Shown here one piece after another: positions 1-53,131 of a stretch of 64,000 nt of DNA. The notes beneath the pieces are model-generated. The model was not told the origin of the DNA, searched no databases, and saw only the letters and a program-made list of their open reading frames with translations. The position numbers and the translations under genes are program-made. Origin of the DNA: Channa striata (taxonomy: Eukaryota > Chordata > Actinopteri > Anabantiformes > Channidae); NCBI GenBank assembly GCA_033026295.1, contig CM065173.1, positions 4,402,001 to 4,466,000 of the forward strand, written 5' to 3'. Within the stretch, counting starts at the first letter, position 1. Each line of letters begins with the position of its first letter.

Positions 1-2937
1 CCGGCACCTTACACCAAACTCCATGAAGTTTTAGCTGAGTTTAATCCAACCAAACCTATCAACTGTCCTGTGCGATGATTCTTTTTTCTGTTCCAGAATT
101 ACTTTCAAAACTAGAAACCTTCAGTCCAACCTCATCCCGTTTTACCCATGATGCATTGGTCCAACCTGTGTCTGCACCATAAAGCCCTATTAACACATCA
201 CAATCTTCACGCAACATAAACCTGAACCCACGTCAAAGCAGTTGACCTGCGAGTATCCACCATCACCCTCAAATTACCCAGAAACCTCCACAGGAACCTC
301 CACGCTTTCCTCACCCTGTGTCTCACCCCCTCCCTCCTTCCCTCCCTCCCCCCATCGCTCTCTCTCCTTTCAATTTCAGCCTCTCCTGTCCAGTAATGTC
401 CTGCTTTTATTGTAAATCTATACTGTTAATCTGGCCGGCTCCGATGGGCCTCGGTCGCCCGATCAATGCGCTACGATTGCTGGGAAGGGTCCACAGGGGC
501 AGATAACACCCCGCCCCCACCCCCACCCCTCTCCCTATGGGCTTTACCTTCACACACATACGCACAGCTCATGCCTTTAAGCTTCACATCTTCCATTTCA
601 AGGCTGAACTCTTATCCACACTTAAATATTTCATCCCATAATTTACCATCAAACACCCTGTGACTGGACGTTTCAGTAAAATGAATCTTGGCAGTTAGCA
701 TCCCGTTGGTGATGAGCCTTTTTTTAAACTTGAGATTTAAAGATTAAGATGCTGTCCAACAACAGTGCAACTGGTACGTGCTGATTCAACAGAAAATCTG
801 GGTTTGTGTCTCCTTTTGGTCATTCGTTCAGTTTTTGTCCATGATTGCAATCAGGAATGCTCACGCTTCAGTCTGCATCGATTTGTCCATGCACTACAGC
901 ATACATGAGAAAAATTAACTTATGCTCAGCGAAAATCCTTAAACGAGTGGACAGTCAACTGTAAAAAAGACATTTACACGTCTATAAACCTTGATGTCAA
1001 GAACTGACCAATAAAAGGTGAACTTTTATCTAAAAATCCTGGGCCCTTTTCTCCAGAATTGTCCCTTTAAATCAAACGCTCCCCTCTCCGTCTGCTGACG
1101 TTCGCTCTGCAGCCTCGCCGGCTTTTCCAGCCCCCAGGAGACGATAAAGTATCTTAACTGTGAGACAAGGACACTGTGCTGGAGTTTCTTTGTGCAAATG
1201 ATGATTAATTCTCTAAACAGTCAGCACTTAAAAAAGAAAAGTCCGAACATAGAAGCCTGTTTTTGGACATCTTCAGCCTTGATTTTCACCTTAATTTGGT
1301 CCACATGGCACTTTGTGTATTGTCCCTTTTCACAGGGCTGATGGGAAATGGAGTTTTAATGTGAACAGAGACGCGTCTCTCTGGATTTAGCTTGTGTGGT
1401 TTTGGTTGTCATACTACTTTTCTTTTAAAAAACACTGCAAACTTTCTGAGCGGTAGAAGAAGCCGCAGACTATCAACCAATCAGATACTGACACAGGTTC
1501 AGGTGGAATACAGTGTAATTTCTCTGAAACACTTTTCCTCACATCATGTCTTCAGGGGAGGCGAGAGAAGCTGCTGGAGGTCAAAAGTCGTCCTCCATCA
1601 CTCTAAACTCACCTCTCTACACATGACATACAAGCTGCAAATGGTGTTGGAGGAACAAGTGGTGATGTGGGGGGGTCGTGACCTCCATGTAAGGCGCGAC
1701 CATTAAAGCAGGGGGGTGATTGTCAGACAGCATAGAAGGCAGGGGAGGAGCGGCGGCTGGAGAGGTGTGTTCAGTGTAATTAGAGCCAGGCCTCCTCGTC
1801 CGCTCTGACACTCCGTGACAATTTATTGCCCTACTCGGGCAACTCGGCCACCCATCTAATTGCAATATTAGCGTGCAATAACAGCGGTGTTACGGCGATC
1901 CGTCAGCTCCACGTTCTGCTGCCTCGGCAGGATTTCGGCCATTAACCGGCAAACGGAGGAAACAAAGCGACCTCTGAGTGGAACATCAGTGTACATTTAT
2001 ATTCACACACACAGACACACACAGGCCTGTTAGTGACGCGGCTCCTGCTCACAAACATCAGCTGCACTGAACGAGTCGAGGAGTGAATATCAGAAATGTC
2101 TTATATATATTTCATTCAAGACAAACATGCAATTGTCATCTGCAGATTACAAACCATTAGAAACCTTTAGAAAAGCTACTGAATGGTCCAGCAAGTTCAT
2201 GTTTCTACAGAGAGACATTTGAAAACGGAGACCTTACTGAATATCTGTAACACTGAAGTCATCTTAAAATTATTTTCAGGCAAATTCAGAAGCGTCATTA
2301 TCTCGCAAACAGAAACAAACCCCAAACTGCAGCTTTAATGTATTGGGCAAATTTCATTGTGTGTTTGGAAACGTTTGTGCAGATCTTTCACACACTGCAT
2401 TTGTGTTTAATTTGTGGTATCTTTGCAGGCAATCGTAATCTTCATGTTGTGTTTCACATTGACAGGAAAAAAACTCTGCTGCAAAATGATTCTCCATTCT
2501 CTGGTCTTTGTTCTCCGTGTTTCTCTGCAGCTCGACCGCTTTAATTAGGACATGACAGGACACTGATACTAGTCCACTAGCCCAGGGAATACACACATAT
2601 ATGTGCAGACACACACTCACTTTCAGTCCTCTGCTACTGATTTACTGCAGCTCTGGTTGTTTCTCTGCATTTTAGCGCCTGTTAAGAAATGCACGATTTA
2701 TTACTGTGACCCCCTCTAACACACACTTAAACACACGCGTATTAGACACAGGTATGGGGGGGGCAGAGTGAGTGTGTCTTTTAGTGTGTTCAGTGACCCA
2801 TCATGCAAATGATGCAGCTCAGCGTCTACAGTAAAACTGTTTAATGTTGTGAATTCACGTCTCGCTGCAGTAAATCAAATTCACACATACAGTATTTTTG
2901 GAGCTCTATCTTTGTGAGGACACATGTGTGAGATGAT

Positions 2938-2941
<4 letters not shown>

Positions 2942-2973
<32 letters not shown>
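2942..2973. repeat. (CA)n microsatellite
   Basis: A perfect CA tract of 16 units in ebf1 intron 6. Confidence 0.97.
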
Positions 2974-2976
<3 letters not shown>

Positions 2977-3247
2977 CCCAACCCCACACTTACAACAGCA
3001 ACCACAGCTATATGTTGAACTATAACTTTTGCCAAAAACTAAAGCTGATCTGAACCTTCGGAAAGAAATCTGAGGTTGTGAGGACCAGACAAAAGATTAC
3101 AACCAGAGAAAGACGTGAATACACCCAGTAACACAAGAGAGGTGACACACACTCTATACTGTGTGAGGGCAGACACATATAGAAGAGAAAGTGCACACAG
3201 CACACACATGTTCATACATGTCAGAATAAGAACACATCAGGTCATAC

Positions 3248-3250
<3 letters not shown>

Positions 3251-3287
<37 letters not shown>
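3251..3287. repeat. (CA)n microsatellite
   Basis: A perfect CA tract of about 18 units in ebf1 intron 6. Confidence 0.97.
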
Positions 3288-3289
<2 letters not shown>

Positions 3290-4397
3290 CTGTGTGTATG
3301 TCCCGATGTGTGCGTGTTTGATGGGTGTTTTTAGAAGTGTTGCCACCTCTCTGCACGTTGGTGTCACACATGAGATGGACTCCATACCTCCACCCCCTCC
3401 CCTCCCCATTTCAGCATCTACAGACACAAGGCATCATGGGTGGAGCTGATCGCACGGTGCTGCTGACACTGTCCATATAGCAAAGCCTGCAAACGTGTGG
3501 GGATGTCGGTGCCTGAGGCTGACACAAACCGGCGTCAGTGTCTCATTAAACCCATCTTGTAAACAAACCCTAACGTATGTAGAGCTCAGAGCAGGAGAGC
3601 GAGCTCCTTAGACAAGTAGACGTTATCTTCCGTGTGGTGTTGATGACACAATTCACACAGTGTCGGAAGTGAGAGGTGAGAAACAAGTGAGACTCCAGAA
3701 AACTAAGAAACAAAGAACTCAGACGGACGTTTGTGGAGGAAAACAACCGCAACCTCCACTCTCCACATTCTCTATACCGTGTGCGTATACTAACATATTA
3801 TTAGCAACACTTTCAGGACTGACTTCCTCTCAAGCAGACACCGGTTCAGTGATGCTCATTTTAATTAACGTGAAGTGATGTGAAATCACAGTTTCTCAAA
3901 GTCAAATTTACACAAAACTTCTCTTTGTTATTTGAGTGTTTAAAAATCAGAAGCTTTTAAATATTTTTCCAGGCACCTTATTTCCTGTTCTGCCTTTCAG
4001 TTGGTGACAACCAAGTTGTACTTTTCAGGAGCTGACACTTTATAAATGACAGAGCATCCTTGAAAGCACCACAAAAAACAGTGTCTATTTTCCACTGTTG
4101 ACCATTTTTTGATAAAATGGACACTGAGCTCAGAAAATTAGCAGCAACAGCCAGAATTACTCTATGCGGTTTATAACTTTAAACCTCGAAATGACTCCTG
4201 TCCAGCAGATTTAACGTGTTTGTTTAAGCCAACAATGTTTCTCAGTTTTATTTTATCTCCTCAAGAACCTGCAGGATAGAAACTGTAAATTCTGAACCCA
4301 GGAACAAACCAGCTCATGTAAAACCTGAGCTGCAAAATATCTGAAACCGAGAAAGCCGGCAGCAGACACAGAGACATGAAGTCAGGGGAGGTCCTAC

Positions 4398-38000
<33,603 letters not shown>

Positions 38001-38900
38001 CAAAGTGTCCTTCTGGGAGCTTTGTCTTCACCAGAAACAAGAAAGAAGAAGAATAATCCTCCCTGTACCAGCCACTCAAAAAGCCAAAGGACCACCTGGA
38101 TTAAGGTGGAGAAAAGAGAAGCGATGAGGAGGAGAAAGGAGGGGAGGAGGAGGGGTGGGGGACACACGAGCGAGCGAGCTTCCCCAAAGTACCGGGTCCT
38201 GATCCAAAGAAGAGCCCCGGATCCCTGTGGGTTTCTCTGGGCTTGTTTTAGATCCCAGCCGCGGTCCGCAGCAGCCCGGGCTTTAAACCAGCGTCTGTGT
38301 GAAGTTAAAAGAGGGCGGTGAGAGGAGCGAAGAGCGGGGAGAGCATCTCAGAGGAGCCCAGAGACAGACACACACAGACGGAGGAGAATCAGCCGGGATC
38401 CGGAGAGCCTTACGCCGGGAGAACGGAGCGCTGAGAGCCGGGGATCAGAGGGAGGCGAGCAGCCGCGGATTGTGGAGAAATGAAAAGTGGGATAAAAAAA
38501 CGAGCCAGCGCTTCAAAAAGGAGTAAAATGAAATGATTAGCAAACAAGAGGGAGGGACGGACCGTGGAAGGCTGCGGCTCCCGGGGGAAAAGGGGGATTG
38601 GGCAGCGAGAAATCTCATCCCCTCCCTCCCCGGCTCTTTATGGCTCCTCTGTCCCGGCGGAGAGCTCTTTCTCCCGGGGTCCGGTTCTCGGGAGCTCCCG
38701 GGGGACCGGCGTGGAGCAGGAGGGGGTGGGGACACGACCAAACAAGGAGCGCTCATTTGCATACCGATGGCACCTCTGGCATCTCATTGGTCCAAGTGGC
38801 GCGTTGCGTCATTGTTTTCGCCAAGCGCGCGCCAAATAAGGGTTTCCGCGTGTTGGGACGCGCGCGCTGTAAAAAATGAGGTTGAACAGTTTCGAATTGG
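38001..38900 (-). promoter_or_regulatory. ebf1: ebf1 5'UTR and putative promoter, GC-rich
   Basis: GC- and CpG-rich sequence just upstream of the ebf1 start codon on the minus strand. Seen: an octamer ATTTGCAT at 38755-38762, a CCAAT box on the minus strand (ATTGG at 38786-38790) and an E2F-like TTTGGCGCGC on the minus strand at 38827-38836. The transcription start cannot be fixed from sequence. CpG density falls off by about 39.3 kb. Confidence 0.6.
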
Positions 38901-39482
38901 ATAAAAACAACAGGGAGAGATTAGACTTAATGAGATAAACAGATTCGACAGAAGCATTTACGCGTTTTTAACGTTTCAAGAAACACATTGACGTGTGACG
39001 TGCTCGAAGGGGACGGAGGTGAATTCTGTCCGAGTCACGCTCGGGGTCCTGAAGCCTGTGAGCGAGTCTGTTCTTGTGGCGAGTTCGAAACCGCCTCGCT
39101 CCCGTTCAGGAGCCACAAGTCACTTTGAGCCACTTACGCGACATTTGTGCCTGAATCCAAACAGCGTCTCTGCCAGGTTCGGTCCCGGCTGCTTCACACA
39201 TTTCTCTGCCTGAACTTGTGCCCAAACGAGCTGCTGAGCATGACAGCAGGTTCCGTGCGTGTCTCCGCGCAGGCCGCACACCCTGACGAGACTGTAATAC
39301 TGAACCCCATCAGTAACACAGATCTGTATTCACTTCCTCCAACCTCACAGATTTCGGGGATTAACTGGTTTCACGTGGAATAATCTCCTCTGTCATCCGC
39401 GTTCAGGATGACTGACATGAGCTGCGCGCAGATTTGGCACCAATTTGCGCTTTTTTCCCTTTTACGCACGGACATATGGCGT

Positions 39483-39486
39483 ACAC

Positions 39487-39521
<35 letters not shown>

Positions 39522-39522
39522 C
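39483..39522. repeat. (CA)n microsatellite
   Basis: A CA tract with one AA interruption, 1.5 kb upstream of the ebf1 start. Confidence 0.95.
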
Positions 39523-39602
39523 CAGAAAAGAAAAGCTGATAATAAGCTGTGAGAACAAGATCTGATTTATACCCAACTCAAACCTAACGGGCCCAACAAT
39601 CC

Positions 39603-39646
39603 AATAATAATACTAATAATAATAGTAATAATAGTAATAATAATGA
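39603..39646. repeat. Imperfect (ATA)n/(GTA)n tract
   Basis: Alternating AATAATA and AGTAATA units in the intergenic region. Confidence 0.85.
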
Positions 39647-39739
39647 ATGTGTGTGATCGTGCCTTTTAAGTTTTATTTATTTTATTTCTTTGATTTTATA
39701 ATAATTTTTTGGGGAGGGGGGTGCTGTTCTGACACCTCC

Positions 39740-39960
39740 AACAGTCATTTTCGTGGCAGCAGCAGAATTCCTCTAATTAAGCCCAAACTCCAGAGAAGCG
39801 CTGATTAAATATTTATCCTCCTTTAGCCGCTGCTCTTCCTCAAGGGAAACACACGTCTGGAAAGCCTGGAAAAATATTTCAGTGCGGGGAGAGAAAAAGT
39901 CAATGAGACGCTGCAAACATGTTGGCGATGAAGAGGAAGATGATGAAGGGCCGACTTAGA
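39740..39960. promoter_or_regulatory. Candidate conserved non-coding element upstream of ebf1
   Basis: CCTCTAATTAAGCCC, GCGCTGATTAAATATTTATC and AAAAATATTTCAGTGC words in high-complexity sequence about 1.8 kb upstream of the ebf1 start, between microsatellites and AT-rich DNA. Confidence 0.3.
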
Positions 39961-40429
39961 AACCAGACGGCAACAGGCTTCTCGGCCCGTTGTACTAAAT
40001 TGTACTTATTATTTTATCACCTATAATAATAGTTTCTACTAAATGCAGTTACACTTGATTAATTAAATTGAAGCAAAAATAACCACAAAGTGGTTTTTTA
40101 TCACATTTTAAAACGAGGCCATGAAGAAAATAATTTAAAGAGCCTGTGGGAGAAGTTTTCAAAATTAAACTCATTCAGTTTTATTTGTTTTACTTTGTCA
40201 CCTCTGATTATTTTATCATAAACACATTTTTCAGTTTTCTGTAAATCTACATCTGACCTGGAACCTCAAATCCAGCTTCAGTTAATCTTGAAACCAACCA
40301 TAAATCATTTACATTTACAGTATACACCTCAAAAGGTTCCGTAAGCCTTTTGACATGCCTAAAATTACCCAAATGTTATTTTTAAAAACCTGGAAATGCT
40401 TAAAAAACATGAAACTCTTTCACTGATGC

Positions 40430-41510
40430 CCTGAACCTCTTGGAAGATCCCTTTTGGAAAACATGTGTAAAGGACTAATAGATATTTCTAAGGCAGATCA
40501 ACTGTATTCCATTCAAAATTAGTAGAACCTCCCTTATCACTCCCTAACCTCTGCCAGAGGTCAATACCTGGACTTATGAAAACTCCCAACTCCCTGAATC
40601 ACTGCCAGATGCATTGGAACACCATCATATACCTGGAATTATCTTGAGCACTCCTGAAAACACCATAACTGTCCTTAAGACATTCTGGAATTTTCCCTCA
40701 AGCCCATCAGCCCTTCAGGAGCCGTGAGACTCCTTAAAAACCTTCTATGGATCCACCGGCGTCTTCTCAGAACCCACCTGACATCTCTGAAACACTGCAA
40801 CCTCTTTGTATACAGCCTGGAATTTCCTTGGGAATTTCTAGGGTTTTCAACAAAGCAAACTGAGCAGATTCAAATAATCTAGAAAGGTCCTTAAATAAGG
40901 AACCTTCTCATAACCACTGTCAACTATTCCACATTGCCCTTTAGAAATTATAAGAACCTCCCAAACTCTCAGAACCCTTAAAAATAATACAAGTTATTAC
41001 TCCTGTTACATTAATACTTTTGGGCAACAACTGTCCGTAAGATGTGAACTTCCTCTTTTCACATACAATTCAATCAAGAACACTTAAACGGTCAATAGGA
41101 TCCTCATCATAACCCCCACCCAGGAAGTCCCTCAGGAATCCATGAAACGATCACAAAAGCAAAGGACATATTTAAGAGGCTTCTTAGAACATCTCAGAAC
41201 CACTCTCAGCTCCTCTAGACCCTGTGGAACTTCTCAAAAATGCTCAGAACCCTAAAAGTGAACTTCAGCGATTTCATCTAAAGACTGGAGAACCCATGAG
41301 TCAGTGAGAACCTCAGAGGTTGCTGAAACTCCTTGTATCACTAGAACCTCCAATCTCCAATCTCTCACTATTTCCAAATGTTTTGCAATTAACTAGAAAC
41401 GAGCAGAACCTGCATCATGTACATGTGCAACCTACCATGGAACTCCCAGCACCACGCACCATCTTCACACCATCCTGGAAGCCCCAAGAGGCCTAGATTA
41501 AGAACCAGAA
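40430..41510. repeat. Cryptic low-complexity stretch rich in GAACC words, G-poor
   Basis: GAACC occurs at least 13 times on the plus strand (for example near 40433, 40525, 40770, 40900, 40954, 40972, 41197, 41247, 41290, 41308, 41344, 41406, 41502), where about one would be expected. CTGGAA-type words also recur near 40390, 40633, 40685, 40818 and 41475. It is probably an ancient, decayed tandem repeat. Confidence 0.5.
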
Positions 41511-41839
41511 TCATCAAATATTTCCCTCAATAAATTACTTATACAGTGGGGTCCAGCAAATGTTTTTGCTAGTTTTCCGTTTGAGCAGAACATTCAGAAA
41601 AAATCTTAAAGGAACTCTCCACAGCTGCAGGGTCCCAGAAACATTTGAAGAACCACATGCAGGCTGCTCCATTGAAAATGACCTGTTTTTCATAAGTGTG
41701 TGAAACAGAATTGTTCTGCTGCAGGTAGAGGATACCACTCTGTGGACAAAGCGTGGTACTGCAGCTTAGCTGCTGGTGGAGGGAGGCCACTGTCTATGGT
41801 TGTATGTCATTGTGCTTATTGGCAGAATTACAGAATTAC

Positions 41840-42265
41840 TGGAATCCTCCCCTCCTCAGGTGGATACCAGTGCACTCACCCTTTGCCGTTCATTGTCATC
41901 ATCATCAGCCCTGACTGTTTTTATTAAAGGCCTTGTGTTTAGTTTTGTGGTGGCTAGTGTGTCATGGTCCGTTCTGGTTCATCTCCCTAATCTTGTTCAG
42001 CCTTTCCCGATCTCCAGCCTTTGACAGCGTTTGTGAGTCTGTTGATAGTTCTAGTTGGTTTATTAGTGTCCTCGTTAAGAGTGATTTTAGATGTAGCCCA
42101 AGTCTCCGTTAATATTGTTATCTCCTGAGGTGTCTGTGCTGATTAATGTGGTATCAATATTACGTGTGTTAATTATATAACTCTTTCAGTGGTTAATGTC
42201 CTAATAAACCTTTTGCACTCTCTGCGAATCTCAGCTTCTGCTTTTGGGTCCTCTAGTTATAGTAT
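41840..42265 (+). repeat. Probable interspersed repeat with TTTTGGGTCCTC end
   Basis: Words such as CATCATCATCAGCCCTGACT, TAATAAACCTTTTGCACTCT and CTTCTGCTTTTGGGTCCTCT resemble the ends of common teleost retroelement-derived repeats. The class is uncertain. Confidence 0.35.
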
Positions 42266-43936
42266 CTGGTTGCGTTAACGATTACAATCTTTGTAAAAAG
42301 GGTCCCTAAAATTAAAACTATAAATTCAACTGATGTGTTGACCTGAAAGGTATTTTTAACATTTCTAATGTTTTTGTCATGTGTCCTCACACCTGAGACA
42401 GGTTGACTGATAGCAGATATGTAAAGGTATAGTCATCCACAGAAGAAGGCAGCACATTACACTTCATCAACAACACAAATATCACAATATTACTTCTAAT
42501 AGATCACTAAATGAAAAGTTGAATAAACTTTGATACTGAAAACTTCTACCATATAAAATTATAATTTAATTCATTTAAAAACTGATTACAAAATAAAAGT
42601 AGCAAAAACCTATTACACAACCAAAGGATAGTCACTGGTTTAAGTCCATGAGTAAAAAGTTATCAGAGGACTACAATATGTGTGTAGTCAAATAAATAAC
42701 GTTTTTTGAATCATGTTATAATAAAACCCTTCATGACAAGGTGGATCTTAACTTTTACGAGAAACTGCAACATGAATTTACTTTAGCAGGCTTATGCTAA
42801 ATTCTTATTCTGCTTCAGCATGTGTTTGTTTAGATTTAGAAAAACTAGTTAAAGCAGAATTATCTGTGAAAACGTCCTCTTTACACTGAACATCTATCAC
42901 TGGAACGCTGTGGAAATGACGAAAACTTAAAAACAGAAAAATTCTCTGGCAAGTTCTGTAGTTGCAATAGGACATTTTTTACCCATGATTTCTAAGCGCC
43001 TTTTGAACATTTATTGTGGTGTTTATCGGTGAAAACTATGTCAAGCGATAGTGTGCGTCAAGTAGAATAAAAAAAAAAAAGTGTTTCATGTTTTTTTGTT
43101 TACATTTCACTGAGTTAAGAGTCTGTTTCTTATCCAGTCTACTCCAATCAGGGGCTAAAGCTAACTTCTAAAGCTAACTTGAGCTACTTCCTGTTGATCT
43201 TAAAACACCTGTGAACCCCTGGCCAGCAACTGTGGCCAAACTTACAGTAAATTATATTTTCCTGTTTGATCTTAGGACTTGTTGTGTCTCCTGTCATACA
43301 CACTATCAGGGAATAAAGGGACCAATGAGTGCAATAGTTGACTAAGTTTAAACAAAATCGCCAGAAGTAAATAAATAGATAAATTTGAAACATTGATAAG
43401 ATATAAACGAACAGTGTCACATTGATTTCAATGTCACCACTACTAAAGTAATCTGATTTAGTGAGTAAATTAAACATAGATTATTCTGGTGACTTTGTAA
43501 TACACATAAAGAATCTATAATTACTTGTTTTTTCATTCCGTATAATGTAACTCATTCTGAATTTATATACATTTTTTGCTAGCAGGAAATTGAATATTAA
43601 CACAATACAAATTGATTTATTCTATGTTATATATAATGTTGTATTTAAAGGATGAAGATTTCGTATATAGTTCAGTGATGCATCATTTTAGGTAAGTAAC
43701 GAGATGTCCATCACTCTGTCCAATGTCCAAGTTCATTTTCTGTTAAAATGACTCATATTAAGGTGGCCCAGATGATAGGGCGTACACCCAAAGTTACCAT
43801 TATTAGTTTTTGGTACCCAAGTTAACAATTAAGTTAAAACAAAAATATTTTTAAAGCTAAGAGCGAATGACAGTTTTTGCTTAAACAGTTACTTTGGTTG
43901 CATATTATTTTACTTTTAATCATCTAATCTCTTTAT

Positions 43937-43974
43937 CCACTGATTGATTCTGCTTTTAAAGAGTCAATCAGTGG
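43937..43974. repeat. Small perfect inverted repeat
   Basis: Arms CCACTGATTGA and TCAATCAGTGG (11 bp each, perfect) around a 16-nt loop. AT-rich intergenic DNA. No known RNA family was recognised. Confidence 0.85.
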
Positions 43975-44339
43975 AAGACTAAAATATAATGTAACAAAAA
44001 ACTATGATGTCTATCAATGTATAAAAACAAAAAATGCATCTGAAAAATTAGAAGAAGAAATTAAGTATTTTAGAAATAATGCAAAGCTTCAACTGTTTAC
44101 AATCCAGAGGCTCACCAGCATTTCTGCAAAGGTGAGATTATTTTCCATGACATAAAGGTAACATTGGTTTCCAAAAGATATCTTTAGTGTTGCTATCAAA
44201 AGGAGAAGAAAGTCACAGAGGAAACTGGACTAAAACATATTTTACCTTTTGGGAATAAAATAATAAAATTCAAATTTTTAAAACAATTAATCTTAATTAA
44301 TCTTAATTTTTAAAGCACATTTGCCATAAATATCACTGG

Positions 44340-44781
44340 GGAGCCCAGGAATAAGTTTTTGCCTCGGGGCTCTGTAGGAGGTTGAACCGCCCGTGATGCC
44401 TCCATGTTGCTGGTGATTTTTTTTCGTTTTCGGTCTGCTGAAACCGTGTCAGAGTGAGACCTCCTTCCCCCGGTGCTCCGGCAGCTGTGTAACGGAAGAC
44501 ATTTTGAGCTGCTGCAGTCGGTCCCTCCGTTATTTGAGTGGCAGCCTGCTGGAGAGTCTCCAGTCAGCCAGACCGGGCCGTAGTCGCCGAATAAGACGGG
44601 ATTTAAAGAAAACGATTGTAGTGTAACCGGTGTTTGTGTAGCCCCGCTAGCTTAGCTTAGCGCCACGAAAGCTAGCAAAGTCCTCCATGCTAGTTAGTTA
44701 GCGTCACCTAGCTGGCCTGCCCTTCTCCTCCTCCTTCACCTCCTCCACCTCCTCGACAGTCGGTCCCTTCACACAGACACA
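44340..44781 (+). promoter_or_regulatory. ube2d3: ube2d3 putative promoter and 5'UTR
   Basis: GC content rises sharply here after AT-rich intergenic DNA, with CpGs and an ETS-like CGGAAG near 44494. It runs into the ATG at 44782, which has AC at -3/-2 and G at +4 (CACAATGG). The words GCTAGC and GTTAGC recur from 44640 to 44700 and again at the start of intron 1. The transcription start is not determinable. Confidence 0.5.
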
Positions 44782-52049
<7,268 letters not shown>

Positions 52050-52570
52050 TCCACCTTCTCTTCACTTTCTGCTGGAAATAAACTTTCCCCCCCTTTTTTT
52101 TTTTTATGTGGCCTCTCATCAGCAATTTGTTCACATTGTTTTTGTCCCCATTGTCGCCTTTTAATGCTTTTAAATCCTCTTTTGCCCTTTTCTCTGCTTT
52201 CTCTAAAAAAACCAAGTGAAGGGCTGCGAAACAAAAACCACGAACCAGAGTGGCTTCACTGTTAAACCCGACTGAGGAGAGAACTGTTACAGGAGATAAT
52301 ATATAATAATTTAATGCATGTCAGTGATTGGTTCATGTGCTGCTCAGACCTGGTTTGTCCACTTTTAAAAAGGAAACAGCTTTTTTTTCAGTTTATTCTG
52401 CCTTTGTTTTTAGAGGAGAGAGCCATTAGTTCATCCATCATCCACAACACTGTTCTCCTGTTTTTTGCACTGAAGATAAAACTCAAAGCTCTTGACGGCT
52501 GATTGATCAACTAATAGCTCTGTGATGATTTTGTTTTCTTCAATAAAGATGAACAAATTGCAGTTTTGAA
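52050..52570 (+). other. ube2d3: ube2d3 3'UTR with two poly(A) signals
   Basis: AATAAA occurs at 52077-52082, only about 30 nt after the stop, and again at 52542-52547. The distal one is followed by T- and TG-containing sequence and is the more likely main end. The boundary is approximate. Confidence 0.55.
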
Positions 52571-53013
52571 CTGTAGTAGTTTTATTTTTCTCTATATTTG
52601 TATGAATGGTATATTTATGGGACAACCTGGAAAATTTGGAGTAACCGCGACCTGGAAATGACAGGTCAATATTCAGTATTTCTGAATTGAGTGTTAATGC
52701 TGGGGGCAGTGATGGAGTTTAAGTTTTTAATTAGTAAATAGCAGAAATCCAGTCTATTCGTAGATTAAATGGATAATTTTCACTTTATCAGGAACTTGTA
52801 GAAATCACTTCTTTAGTGCAGTACTGCTACTTTTGGACTTGCAGGGCAATTTTCAACTTTCTCTCTGTCTTCAGTGTGTAAATGAACATTAATGCTTTTA
52901 CACACTGAAGTGAAGTGCCGCTGACTTCCCCATATTATAATATCTCTGCTTCTAACTGAAATACTCCTCCAGAACACATCACGCGGAGGAATTTTTCACC
53001 ATTAGGAGTTCAG

Positions 53014-53131
53014 ATGATGTCATCTGGAGGAGCTCTGGAAAAGCAGGTTCACCATAATTACAACGTCTAGTAAGAGCAACAAGGTGGCATCATTTGAACT
53101 GAAGGTTCCTCCAAGTGATGTCATCTGGAGG
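53014..53131. repeat. Repeated TGATGTCATCTGGAGG word
   Basis: The 16-bp word TGATGTCATCTGGAGG occurs twice about 100 bp apart. GGAGGAATTTTTCACCATTAGG before the first and GGAGGCATTTTTCAGCTAGTAGG after the second are also similar (each two or three differences), which suggests an old tandem duplication. The word holds a CRE-like TGATGTCA. Confidence 0.55.

Larger units (their letters stand above)
1..4397 (-). other. ebf1: ebf1 intron 6 (partial)
   Basis: No exon was recognised. Contents: a CpG-bearing, homeodomain-motif-rich stretch at about 1770-1975 (listed separately), two CA microsatellites at 2942-2973 and 3251-3287, and fragments with the words CTTTGTGAGGAC and TGTGAGGACCAGA near 2910-3090 that belong to a repeat also seen near 25.4 kb. 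The short open frames are chance frames. Confidence 0.8.
38901..44340. other. Intergenic region between divergent ebf1 and ube2d3
   Basis: No gene was recognised. Contents: CpG-bearing sequence to about 39.3 kb, a CA tract (39483-39522), an imperfect ATA/GTA tract (39603-39646), a candidate conserved element (39740-39960), a G-poor stretch rich in GAACC words (40430-41510) that includes kB-like sites, a probable interspersed repeat (41840-42265), and AT-rich sequence from about 42.3 to 44.3 kb with a small perfect hairpin at 43937-43974. Confidence 0.7.

Noticed and set aside
1..4397. Searched for the next ebf1 exon (FFLKFFLK, CNQNCLK)
   Set aside because: No matching minus-strand stretch was found by eye, so it is assumed to lie beyond the left edge.
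41541..41575. CAGTGGGGTCCAGCAAATG-like word considered as a transposon terminal repeat
   Set aside because: It resembles the end of some Tc1-like elements, but no second inverted copy was found nearby.
43937..43974. Hairpin considered as a microRNA precursor
   Set aside because: The 11-bp stem is far too short for a microRNA precursor and no known family was recognised.
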